Shown in pieces: positions 4,954 to 13,308 of a DNA stretch of 15,553 nt (positions within the stretch are counted from its first letter, which is position 1; the number at the start of each line of letters is the position of its first letter). Made by a program: the position numbers and the translations under genes. The DNA lies in contig CAYYBI010000595.1 in the NCBI GenBank assembly GCA_964469835.1, positions 1 to 15,553 on the forward strand, read 5' to 3'. The notes below the pieces were generated by a model. It saw nothing but the letters and a program-made list of their open reading frames with translations. It was not told where the DNA came from and did not search any database. The DNA comes from JAOTYV01 sp964469835. GTDB lineage: Bacteria; Pseudomonadota; Alphaproteobacteria; UBA8366.

Positions 4954-7734
4954 CTACGACGTCACCCCCTCCTCTTCCACCGACGATGCCGGTCCTGCGT
5001 AAACGAACCGCTGATAGAGGAAACCGACGGATAGAAGGACAATGCCGAGGCCGAAGAAGGACGCGACCCTGTACAAACCGTCCAGCCCCGCCATGTCGAA
5101 CAGAAAGACCTTTGCCACGGCAAGCAGGAGCAATCCTAGCGATACGTGGCGGAATTCCGCCACGTGACGATACAGCGCGAGTGCGAGGAAGACGGCGGCG
5201 AGGACGATCCAGGCGGCCGAATACGCATACCATTCCGCATCGCCCACATAGCCCCAGCGGATAACGCTGCCATGGAAGATCTGGCGCACCTCCATGTTTA
5301 CCGTCACCAGAAGTAGGCCAATGGCGAAGATCCCGGCGGCGCGTGCGAGCCATGGTATGGATTGCCTCACAGCCTCGGCGCGGAACAACGCCGCCAAGAG
5401 GGCCGGCGCCCCATAGGCCAGCAACACCAGGTTCAAGATTGGCGTTTCGCCGACCGGGACCGAGGAAAACAGAGGATTGTCGACCAATAGCTGCAGCACC
5501 AGAATTTGCGCCGTTGCGAGCCCCGCCAGGATGCGCCACGCATAATTTTCGACGGGTCGCGGCCTGGTGGCTTGGCGCCGGAAAAGCGCGTAGGCGTAGA
5601 CCAGCCACGTCGTCGATTGGAGACCCTGTTCCAGCAGGCCGTAGCGCGTGTGAAACAGTGAACCATCGCCGGTCAGAATGCGGATCTCGAAAGTGATCAA
5701 CAATACGCTGAAGGCGATAGCCCCCGCCTCCATTACCGCGACCACTCGGTCGTCCCTATCGCGGCGCAACAATTTGCCGGCGGCATAGAACGCCAGTGCC
5801 GGAATTCCATAGCCGTAGAGAACCCAATGGCTTCCGACCACCGGGCTGGCTGAATAGTCGAGCAGATAGGGATTGAGTGCCAGCCGCGCAACGACGATCG
5901 AAGCGATCACGCCTGCGACCGTCCGCAGATGAACCAAGCGCAATCGATCGTTGACCCATGCAATTGCCGGCAATTGCATGGCAAGCGCCACCGTCAGCCA
6001 CGCCACTTCCAGCGTAAATGTCGCGAACAGGCTGACCGCGCCGATAACGCCGACCGCATACGCGCCGAGCGCCCCATCCATTCCCGCGTCGCCGCGCCGG
6101 CGGGCCACCCAGGACGCCACGCCGAGAAACACGCCCGCGAGCGCCAGCCCCAACAGAGGCCATAGGGTAGGAACCGCGAATGCCTGCGCACGGGTATACG
6201 CAATCACCAGCGCCAACAGGGGTACCGCGACCGACATCCCCGCCCAAAGGCCCGGCCGTGTCACAAATCGGATGGCGGCAAATCCGACCGTGCCGAAGAC
6301 GATCGCAACGATGGCGCCATACGTCGCAAAGCTTTTCGCATCAAGCTGCAACGTGTATCCGAGAATATCGTCCGGCTGAAAGGATTGCAGGCGCCAAGTC
6401 GCCAGCGCCAGCAAAGGCAGTGCCGCCGCTGCCACGACAAAGGCGTCGAGGACCGGCACACGCCGGGCTAGCCATAAGGCACCCACCGAAAACAGGACCA
6501 AGGCCGCCAGCGACATCGACCCGTAATGATCGATGCGGACATGCATAAAAAGAACGACCGCGATCGCGGCGAACGCACCGAACATCAATTGCCACACCGG
6601 CGCCATACGATCGAATAACGTCGGCGATTGGTCGACCGGGGCAACCGTCTCGCGGCATGACAATCCCGCATATCCGAACCCTGCAGCAATGAGCAGCGAA
6701 TAACATGCCATGACCGTCGAATCGGTGGCGGTCCATCGGGCGAACATCCAGAGAATTGGCCAGCCGGCGCTGCCGGCAAGGACGAACAAGCCGAGCCACC
6801 ACCATTGGCGGAGACGTGTTACGGCGAGGCCGCTGCCGGTCACGAATATCAGGTAAACCGCCAGGCCGATGAAGGGCGATCCGCCGGTCGAAACCAGGGC
6901 GGGCGTTGCAAACGCGCCGACCAAACCCAGCACCGCAAGGTATCTGCCGTACACCAGGGATAACAGAACCGTCGCCACCGAAATCGAGGCCAGCAGCGCG
7001 AATGCCACTGGCACAGGCATCAAGTGATACAGCGCCAGTCCGCCATAGACGGCACTGAACATCGTAGACAGCCCACCGGCCGCCAAGGCAGCCGGCACAT
7101 AATCGGGCCGTGCGCCCGCAGCGATCCATTGGGAGGGATGGCGGCGTAGCCACTCGCCCGCTCCGAGCAGCCCGGCCCCCAACAGAAACGCGGAAACGAT
7201 GCGCGCAGTCGGCCCCAACAGGCCCGAGTCGAACGAGTATTTGACCAAGAACAGTCCGGCCAAGGCCAGAGTCACCCCGCCGAGCCAGACCAGCCAGCGC
7301 GTGCTCAGGCTTTCCTCCAGCGCTCCCCAGCGGCTTGGGCCTTGCGTCCCACGCCCCGTCCCCCGATCGTAGGCAACCGACGGTATCGGCGAGGCCATCT
7401 CGGCGGCGGTCTTCGAAGCGTAGCCCGGCGCATCGTCCGGGATTTGGGAATCACCGGTCATTTCCGCATCGGTCGGTGGCGGTACGGCATCGAAAGCCAC
7501 GGCTGCCGGCGACTCAGGTACACCGTCGTCGCCCGCCACCACATCCGAAGGCGCTAGACCCGGGCCTTCCTGTTTGGGGGAAGCTATGAGGATGTGTAAG
7601 GCATCGATGTCATGCTGCAAACGCGCCACTTTGCGCCGTTCCGCAAGCACCAGAAAAAAGGCGACCACCCCCAAGATGGCGGCGGCCAATCCAAGAAGCC
7701 CACTGAATGCATAAGAAAGAACGCCATGGCCCAT
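4954..7734 (-). CDS. DUF2339 polytopic membrane protein
   Basis: A 926-residue predicted inner-membrane protein of unknown function (DUF2339, COG5373 type). One N-terminal membrane segment (about 7-30) is followed by a charged, heptad-like stretch (31-50). A Pro/Asp-rich linker to about 135 follows. The family signature then appears: STRWLVWLGGVTLALAGLFL at 144-163, SGLLGPTARI at 170-179 and GEWLRR at 193-198. The remainder is almost continuous hydrophobic helices, probably well over twenty. Occasional arginine-rich loops such as ARRRGDAG separate them. The length is typical of the family. The start at 7734 has only a weak upstream purine run (GAGAAAG). Nothing nearby reveals its job; it is convergent with the methyltransferase gene and faces away from the TetR operon. 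Residues 585-593 are encoded by a perfect palindrome described separately. Confidence 0.85.
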   Translation of the reverse strand: MGHGVLSYAFSGLLGLAAAILGVVAFFLVLAERRKVARLQHDIDALHILIASPKQEGPGLAPSDVVAGDDGVPESPAAVAFDAVPPPTDAEMTGDSQIPDDAPGYASKTAAEMASPIPSVAYDRGTGRGTQGPSRWGALEESLSTRWLVWLGGVTLALAGLFLVKYSFDSGLLGPTARIVSAFLLGAGLLGAGEWLRRHPSQWIAAGARPDYVPAALAAGGLSTMFSAVYGGLALYHLMPVPVAFALLASISVATVLLSLVYGRYLAVLGLVGAFATPALVSTGGSPFIGLAVYLIFVTGSGLAVTRLRQWWWLGLFVLAGSAGWPILWMFARWTATDSTVMACYSLLIAAGFGYAGLSCRETVAPVDQSPTLFDRMAPVWQLMFGAFAAIAVVLFMHVRIDHYGSMSLAALVLFSVGALWLARRVPVLDAFVVAAAALPLLALATWRLQSFQPDDILGYTLQLDAKSFATYGAIVAIVFGTVGFAAIRFVTRPGLWAGMSVAVPLLALVIAYTRAQAFAVPTLWPLLGLALAGVFLGVASWVARRRGDAGMDGALGAYAVGVIGAVSLFATFTLEVAWLTVALAMQLPAIAWVNDRLRLVHLRTVAGVIASIVVARLALNPYLLDYSASPVVGSHWVLYGYGIPALAFYAAGKLLRRDRDDRVVAVMEAGAIAFSVLLITFEIRILTGDGSLFHTRYGLLEQGLQSTTWLVYAYALFRRQATRPRPVENYAWRILAGLATAQILVLQLLVDNPLFSSVPVGETPILNLVLLAYGAPALLAALFRAEAVRQSIPWLARAAGIFAIGLLLVTVNMEVRQIFHGSVIRWGYVGDAEWYAYSAAWIVLAAVFLALALYRHVAEFRHVSLGLLLLAVAKVFLFDMAGLDGLYRVASFFGLGIVLLSVGFLYQRFVYAGPASSVEEEGVTS
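5956..5981. repeat. Perfect 26-bp palindrome inside the DUF2339 gene
   Basis: CCATGCAATTGCC at 5956-5968 is followed immediately by its exact reverse complement at 5969-5981, with no loop and no mismatch. It encodes AMQLPAIAW in the membrane protein. A perfect 13-bp arm is far longer than expected by chance in a window this size (about 2 in 10,000). The centre TTGCCGGCAA and the outer TTGCAT half-sites look like a dimeric protein site, but no function is known to me. Confidence 0.7.
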
Positions 7735-8211
7735 CGTCTTTAACTTTCTCGAGATCGCCTAGTAAAAGGGGATCGACTTGACATTATCCGCCGTTTCCCG
7801 CCGAGGCCCCTGTAATCGCCTTGTGAACGTTCAAATATCGTTAATCGGCGGTATCTCCGCCGGCCCCAAATTGAGCCAAAGGCAGATTCCGGAACTTAAA
7901 TACCCAGCGTTTGCATGCCGCCGGCGCCCTGCCGACACGGTTCGGTTCACACGCTGCGATCCTTATAAACGGCGCTCATCGCACGTCTAAAAACAGCAAT
8001 CTTCAACCACTAACGGCAAAAACTTAAGCTTCCTTAACGCGCATTTAACGCCTGCATGCCATCTTGCGCCGATGCTTGATTCACACCGCAAATACCCCAA
8101 TTAATCCGCTTGATCCCGGAAAGTCAGACAATTCCACGTCTTCAAAAATTAGGGTTCCCCTTGAAAATAAACATCGTTCAATTTATATACAGGCCGGCTC
8201 CCCGGTAAATA
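7735..8211. other. Intergenic region between DUF2339 and tetR
   Basis: This 477-base divergent spacer is clearly more AT-rich towards 7980-8200 than the genes on either side. It contains a 10-bp palindrome TGAACGTTCA at 7824-7833. It also has a small hairpin CGGCGG/CCGCCG at 7846-7862 with a five-base loop, and two direct repeats TTAACGC at 8034-8040 and 8045-8051, 11 bases apart. The tetR promoter is at its right end. I see no convincing coding frame, and no convincing promoter for the minus-strand gene. Confidence 0.55.
8161..8189 (+). promoter_or_regulatory. Sigma-70-type promoter for the tetR operon
   Basis: TTGAAA at 8161-8166, a 17-base spacer and TATATA at 8184-8189 form a close match to the housekeeping consensus. 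A start site would fall near 8196, shortly before the tetR start codons. The imperfect inverted repeat ATAAA...TTTAT (8167-8171 and 8182-8186) spans the spacer and -10 box and could be part of an autoregulatory operator, but its arms are only 5 bases. Confidence 0.6.
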
Positions 8212-8232
8212 ATGATTGGACCCGCAAATAGC

Positions 8233-8856
8233 ATGGCTCGGCGATCTGACCACAGCCGCCAAGAACTCTACGCAATGGTGATGGATACCGCCCGCACCAT
8301 CGTCGAGCAGCATGGATTGCGACAACTTACCGCACGAAATGTCGCCGCGGCGATCGGGTATTCCCCAGGGACGCTGTATAACCTATTTGAAAATTTGGAT
8401 GAATTGATCATCCATCTCAACGCTACGACGCTCGACGCCTTATATGAAGCGATTTCGTCGGTAAAGCGGACCGGTGAGCCGGAAGAGGACCTCAAGGCGA
8501 TGCTGCGCGTCTACCTTGCATTCCTGGAGAAGAATACGGCGCTTTGGACGGCGATATTCGAATTCCGCCCTCCCGGAGATGATCAAATGCCGGATTGGTA
8601 TAGGGAAAAGGTCGGCAAGCTGATGACCTCCATCGAAGAGGCGATCGCGCCTCTGTTCGCGGATAGCGAAAGCGCCACCCGGCAACAGGCGGCCGGCATC
8701 CTTTGGTCGAGCCTGCACGGCGTCTGCACATTGGCGAAGGACGGCCGGCTGTGCTTGGTCAGCGACCAGTCAAAGCCGCAAATGGCGGAATCTCTGATCG
8801 TAAACTTTCTGGCCGGGCTGCGCAGCCGGATCGGCATGAGACAGCAAAATGGCTAG
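8233..8856 (+). CDS. TetR-family transcriptional regulator
   Basis: A 207-residue regulator from the start at 8233 (MARRSDHSRQELY). An in-frame ATG at 8212 would add seven residues. I chose 8233 because family members commonly begin close to this motif, though neither start has a strong ribosome site. The N-terminal helix-turn-helix is clear: LTARNVAAAIGYSPGTLYN at residues 32-50, followed by LFENLDELI. The ligand-binding half contains WSSLHGVCTLA at 158-168, typical of the WHG-type TetR C-terminal domain. Its stop lies 8 bases inside the next gene, so it heads an operon with the hydrolase and the lipid acyltransferase fusion. It is probably their local repressor and its own, responding to a lipid or acyl compound; that assignment is inferred from context. 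Confidence 0.87.
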   Translation: MARRSDHSRQELYAMVMDTARTIVEQHGLRQLTARNVAAAIGYSPGTLYNLFENLDELIIHLNATTLDALYEAISSVKRTGEPEEDLKAMLRVYLAFLEKNTALWTAIFEFRPPGDDQMPDWYREKVGKLMTSIEEAIAPLFADSESATRQQAAGILWSSLHGVCTLAKDGRLCLVSDQSKPQMAESLIVNFLAGLRSRIGMRQQNG

Positions 8857-9847
8857 ATGGCGGCATTCGAAACGGATTGACGGTATGGAACGTCCAATCA
8901 GGGATTTGCTGCCGTTCGGACGCGGCGGCATGAGCCGGCTCGAATTGCCAGCGATAATCGATTTGCCCGAACGCACGTCCTTCTCGAACGTCCCCTGGCC
9001 AACCCTAGGCGGCAAGCAGATCTGGGCCGACCTCTTCATCCACGGTGGATGGCGTATTCAGCGCAACGTCTATACCGGACATTGCCGTTTGCTCGACCGG
9101 AATAATATTCGCCGCTGCTGGGGCACGTACGAACACTGCCGCGGGTTCTTCGACCGGCAACGGCAACGGTTCACCGTCGAACCACAGGCGCGGCACATCG
9201 TCCTCCTGATCCACGGGCTTGGGCGGTCTGCGGACGCATTCAACCAGATGCAGGAAGCCTTGCGTCAGGCCGGCTATGATGCGGCAAGCGTCAACTATCC
9301 GAGCACCCGGCAAAGTATCACGGCACATGCAGCAAACCTGGAACACCTGATTGATGCGCTCGAAGACGTCGATACAATTTCCTTCGTGACGCACAGCATG
9401 GGCGGCCTGGTCATCCGGGACATGCTGTCCCGGGACAGCGCCTGGAAATCCCGCTTGCAGGTCCATCGTATCGTTATGATCGCACCGCCCAATCAGGGCT
9501 CTCACTTGGCCGAAAGGCTGCGCCGCGTCCCCGGCTATCAGTTTCTGACCGGCGAATCAGGACGGGAATTGTCAAGCGGCGTCGCCTCCATGTTGCCGAC
9601 ACCGGATGCGGAATTTGGGATCATCGCCGGCGGCCGCGGCAATGACGTCGGCTTCAACCCCTTGCTCCCCGGTGACGACGACGGATTCGTCACGGTGGCG
9701 GAGACTTGGCTCGACGGCGTCCGCGACCATATGATCGTGAATACAACGCATGGCCTGCTCGACGACCATCCGATTACCATCGATTCCACGATCAGCTTCC
9801 TTCGCAATGGCTGCTTCCGGCAAGACGCGGATCGCGCCGTCGGCTGA
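8849..9847 (+). CDS. Alpha/beta hydrolase, lipase-like
   Basis: A 332-residue serine hydrolase. The oxyanion-side motif LIHGLG is at residues 120-125. The nucleophile elbow is THSMGG at 181-186 with Ser183, where Thr replaces the usual first Gly. A candidate acid lies in PGDDDGFVTV (276-278) and the catalytic His is probably His301 (TTHGLLDDHP). The layout resembles triacylglycerol-lipase and PGAP1/DUF676-like esterases. There is no signal peptide, and the first 110 residues lack an obvious domain. ATG 8849 overlaps the tetR stop by 8 bases. ATG at 8885 or 8931 are alternatives, as ribosome signals are weak. It sits 20 bases before a lysophospholipid reacylation protein, so a role in releasing acyl chains from membrane lipid is plausible. 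The substrate is unproven. Confidence 0.82.
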   Translation: MARWRHSKRIDGMERPIRDLLPFGRGGMSRLELPAIIDLPERTSFSNVPWPTLGGKQIWADLFIHGGWRIQRNVYTGHCRLLDRNNIRRCWGTYEHCRGFFDRQRQRFTVEPQARHIVLLIHGLGRSADAFNQMQEALRQAGYDAASVNYPSTRQSITAHAANLEHLIDALEDVDTISFVTHSMGGLVIRDMLSRDSAWKSRLQVHRIVMIAPPNQGSHLAERLRRVPGYQFLTGESGRELSSGVASMLPTPDAEFGIIAGGRGNDVGFNPLLPGDDDGFVTVAETWLDGVRDHMIVNTTHGLLDDHPITIDSTISFLRNGCFRQDADRAVG

Positions 9848-9867
9848 GTCTAAGAGGAATTCCGGCG

Positions 9868-12800
9868 ATGACGGAACGGTCCGCCCCTTTGACGTTGATG
9901 CGCCACAGGAACTTCCTGCCGCTTTTCATGACCCAATTTTTGGGCGCCACCAACGATAACTTCTACAAGAACACCGTCTTCCTTCTAACGTCCTTCAGCC
10001 TCGCCAATCTGGCGGGCCTCGACGGCGCGATTCTGGTGAACATCGGAACCGCGCTGTTCGTCCTGCCGTTCTTCCTATTTTCCGCCACGGCCGGACAACT
10101 CGCCGATAAATACGAAAAAAGCCGGATCATCCGGATCATAAAACTTTGCGAAATCGCCATCATGACGATGGCGGTTTTCGCGTTCGCCCTACAGAACGTC
10201 TATCTCCTGCTCGGCGTGTTGTTTCTTATGGGCGCCCAGTCGGCATTCTTCGGCCCGATCAAGTACAGCATCATTCCCGATCATCTCGCGCAGCAAGATC
10301 TGGTCGCCGGCAACGCCCTGGTCGAAGGCGGGACCTTCCTTGCCATCCTGATAGGCACGATCGCCGCCGGCATTATCATTGACGGCGCTGCAGGGACCGG
10401 GTGGGAAATCGTGTCCGGCGGCTTGATCGCAATCGCCGTGCTCGGCTGGGTCGGCAGCCGCTTCATCCCGGAAGCGGGGCCCGCGGATCCCGGCTTGGAA
10501 ATTAATTTCAATCTCCTGACCGAAACCTGGGCGCTCATGAAGCTTACCCGGCAACGACGCGACCTGTTTCTGGTCATCATCGGCATTTCGTGGTTCTGGC
10601 TGTTCGGCGCGGTATTACTGACCCAGATCGCGCCGTTGTCGAAGGATTATCTGCTGGCGGACGACAATGTCGCCACCTTGCTGCTTGCCATCATTTCGAT
10701 CGGTATCGGTGCCGGTTCGGTACTCTGCGCCCATCTCTTGAAGGGCGATATTAGCGCGCGGTTCGTGCCGTTCGGGGCGATCGGTATGGCCGTCTTCATG
10801 ATCGACTTGTATTTCGCGTCCGGCGCGGCGGCAACGGGAACTGCGGCGGCACTGCTCGACATTCCACGGTTTCTCGGTGCACCGGAAAATTGGCGTATTT
10901 GCGCCGACATGGCGCTGGTCGCCATGTTCGGCGGTATTTTTACCGTGCCGCTCTATACGCTGATGCAGCATCGCGCCGATCCCGCCCAGCGGTCGCGCGT
11001 CATAGCGGGAAACAACGTCCTAAACGCCCTGTTCATGGTGGTCGGCAGCCTTGCCGCGACGATCATGCTCGCGCTCGACTTCACGATCCCGCAAGTCTTC
11101 CTCGCGATGGCGTGCGCGACCGTCGTGGTCGCGGTCTACATCTGCGGATTGCTTCCCGACGAACTGGTCAAGGTCGTGGCCGCCGGGTTGATGCGCCTCG
11201 CCTACCGGGTCGAGGTAAAGGGGCTCGACCATTACAAGGCGGCGGGCGATCGCGCCGTCATTATCGTCAATCATGTCTCGTTCCTGGACGGCGCGCTGCT
11301 CGCGGCATTTCTTCCCGGCGCGGCAACCTTCGCCGTCAACACGCATATCGCGCAAAAATGGTGGGTAAAACCTTTCCTCGGGCTGATCGACGCGCTGCCG
11401 CTCGACCCGACCAAGCCGATGGCCGCCAAGGCGCTCATCAAGGCGGTCCAGTCCGGCAAGAAATGCGTCATTTTCCCGGAGGGCCGGATCACGGTCACCG
11501 GCGCGCTCATGAAGGTCTATGAGGGGCCCGGCATGGTTGCCGAGAAGACCGGCGCGCCGATCATCCCGGTCCGCATCGACGGGGCGCAGTTCTCCCCGTT
11601 TTCCCGCATACGCGACAAGGTGCGGACGCGGTGGTTCCCGAAAATCACCCTCACCGTCCTCGAGCCGCAGGAATTCCAGATTCCCGATCACGTCCGCGGG
11701 CGCGACCGCCGGGAAACGGCGTCCTTGCAGCTCTACGACATGATGACCGAAATGATCTTCGCCACCTGCAACACGGACATGACGCTGTTCCAGGCACTGG
11801 TCGAAGGACGCGGCGTACATGGCCGCAAATGCAACGTCGTGGAGGATATCGAACGGGCGCCGCTGTCCTATCAAGCGTTGATCACCCGCAGCTACGTGCT
11901 CGGCCGACGCATTGCCGCGATCACCGAACCGGACGAACGCGTTGGCGTGTTGTTGCCGAATTCCACCGGCAGTGCCGTCACCTTTTTTGCGCTGCAGGCA
12001 ATGGGCCGGGTCCCCGCGATGCTGAATTTCTCCACCGGTCTCAATAACATGCTGTCCGCGTGTCAAACCGCGCAGGTCAAAACCATTCTGACGTCGCGCC
12101 TGTTCGTCCAAATGGCCAAGCTGGAAGAAACCATCGCCAGCCTCAAGGAGAAGGCCGAGATCGTCTATCTCGAAGATATGCGAAAAGAGATCGGCGCGTT
12201 GGACAAGATCTACGGGCTCGTTGCCAGCCGCTTCGCCGGATTCATCGGCCCGCACACGCGCAAGGCCGCCGACGATCCGTCGGTCGTGCTCTTTACCTCC
12301 GGATCGGAAGGCCAACCGAAGGGTGTCGTGCTCAGCCACCGGAATTTGCTGTCGAATATCCAGCAACTCGGCGCCAAGGTCGATTTTAACCCCACCGATA
12401 TCGTGTTTAACGCCTTGCCGGTGTTCCATTCCTTCGGACTTACCGGCGGCATGCTGTTGCCGGTTCTGTCCGGCATCAAGAGCTTTCTCTACCCCTCACC
12501 GCTGCACTACCGGATCGTCCCGGAACTGGTCTACGACATCAACGCCACCATCATGTTCGGTACGGACACTTTCCTGTCAGGCTATGCGCGGATGGCGCAC
12601 CCCTATGATTTTTACAGCATCCGTTACATTTTCGCCGGCGCCGAGCGGGTCAAGGACGAGACACGCCGCGTCTGGTCGCATAAATTCGGGCTGCGCATCC
12701 TCGAAGGCTATGGCGCGACTGAAACCTCGCCGGTGCTCGCCATCAACACGCAGATGCATTACCGCCCGGGGACCGTCGGACGCTTCCTACCGGGCATCAC

Positions 12801-13302
12801 GTACCGGATCGAGGCGATTCCGGGCATCGAACAGGGCGGACGGCTGATCGTGTCCGGTGCCAATATCATGCTGGGGTACCTGCGGCCGGAGAATCCGGGC
12901 GTGCTCGAACCTTCGGAAGACGGTTGGTACGATACCGGCGATATCGTCGAAATCGACGAAACCGGCTTCATCACGATTACCGGCCGGGCCAAGCGTTTCG
13001 CAAAGATCGGCGGAGAAATGGTTTCCCTCGCGGCCGCAGAAGGTCAGGCCGCCGCGCTTTGGCCCGATCACCAGCATGCGGTGGTCAGCATCCCGGATGA
13101 ACGCAAGGGTGAAACGATCATCCTCGTCACCGACAATCCCGAAGCCTCGCGCGAAGCCTTGCTGGCAGACGCGCAATCGAATGGCATTGTTGAGCTGATG
13201 GTGCCGAAATCAGTCGTCGTCGCCGACGAAGTACCGCTGCTCGGCACCGGAAAGATCGACTATGTCAGCGTACAGGGGCTGGCCGAAAACGGCGGTGATT
13301 AA
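9868..13302 (+). CDS. aas: LplT-PlsC-acyl-ACP synthetase fusion (Aas-type lysophospholipid reacylation)
   Basis: A 1144-residue three-module protein. Residues 1-430 form a 12-helix MFS transporter like LplT, the lysophospholipid flippase (FMTQFLGATNDNFYKN at 20-35). Residues about 440-640 are a PlsC acyltransferase with NHVSFLD at 468-474 and FPEGRITVTG at 536-545, very like E. coli Aas. Residues about 650-1144 are an AMP-forming acyl-ACP synthetase with TSGSEGQPKG at 810-819, GYGATE at 947-952, YDTGD at 1021-1025 and the catalytic lysine in GTGKID (Lys1129). In E. coli these are two adjacent genes, lplT and aas; the fused form occurs in other proteobacteria. It would import and reacylate lysophospholipids at the inner membrane. 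The start at 9868 follows AAGAGGA at 9852-9858. The open frame extends further upstream, but without family support. It is the last gene of the tetR operon. Confidence 0.92.
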   Translation: MTERSAPLTLMRHRNFLPLFMTQFLGATNDNFYKNTVFLLTSFSLANLAGLDGAILVNIGTALFVLPFFLFSATAGQLADKYEKSRIIRIIKLCEIAIMTMAVFAFALQNVYLLLGVLFLMGAQSAFFGPIKYSIIPDHLAQQDLVAGNALVEGGTFLAILIGTIAAGIIIDGAAGTGWEIVSGGLIAIAVLGWVGSRFIPEAGPADPGLEINFNLLTETWALMKLTRQRRDLFLVIIGISWFWLFGAVLLTQIAPLSKDYLLADDNVATLLLAIISIGIGAGSVLCAHLLKGDISARFVPFGAIGMAVFMIDLYFASGAAATGTAAALLDIPRFLGAPENWRICADMALVAMFGGIFTVPLYTLMQHRADPAQRSRVIAGNNVLNALFMVVGSLAATIMLALDFTIPQVFLAMACATVVVAVYICGLLPDELVKVVAAGLMRLAYRVEVKGLDHYKAAGDRAVIIVNHVSFLDGALLAAFLPGAATFAVNTHIAQKWWVKPFLGLIDALPLDPTKPMAAKALIKAVQSGKKCVIFPEGRITVTGALMKVYEGPGMVAEKTGAPIIPVRIDGAQFSPFSRIRDKVRTRWFPKITLTVLEPQEFQIPDHVRGRDRRETASLQLYDMMTEMIFATCNTDMTLFQALVEGRGVHGRKCNVVEDIERAPLSYQALITRSYVLGRRIAAITEPDERVGVLLPNSTGSAVTFFALQAMGRVPAMLNFSTGLNNMLSACQTAQVKTILTSRLFVQMAKLEETIASLKEKAEIVYLEDMRKEIGALDKIYGLVASRFAGFIGPHTRKAADDPSVVLFTSGSEGQPKGVVLSHRNLLSNIQQLGAKVDFNPTDIVFNALPVFHSFGLTGGMLLPVLSGIKSFLYPSPLHYRIVPELVYDINATIMFGTDTFLSGYARMAHPYDFYSIRYIFAGAERVKDETRRVWSHKFGLRILEGYGATETSPVLAINTQMHYRPGTVGRFLPGITYRIEAIPGIEQGGRLIVSGANIMLGYLRPENPGVLEPSEDGWYDTGDIVEIDETGFITITGRAKRFAKIGGEMVSLAAAEGQAAALWPDHQHAVVSIPDERKGETIILVTDNPEASREALLADAQSNGIVELMVPKSVVVADEVPLLGTGKIDYVSVQGLAENGGD

Positions 13303-13308
13303 ATTCCG

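Noticed and set aside
7911..7920. TTGCATGCCG resembling the right-end operators
   Set aside because: It matches only eight of ten bases and breaks the palindrome on one side; a chance match is likely.
7778..7990. 70-codon ORF in the DUF2339-tetR spacer
   Set aside because: It has no ribosome site, an Arg/Cys-rich random composition and no recognisable motif.
9424..9439. 16-bp palindrome GCTGTCCCGGGACAGC in the hydrolase gene
   Set aside because: 8-bp arms inside coding sequence are within chance expectation, unlike the 26-bp case.
11020..12429. Minus-strand ORF of 469 codons inside the acyltransferase fusion gene
   Set aside because: It is a low-complexity, Arg/Asp/Gly-rich shadow of the conserved plus-strand coding sequence.
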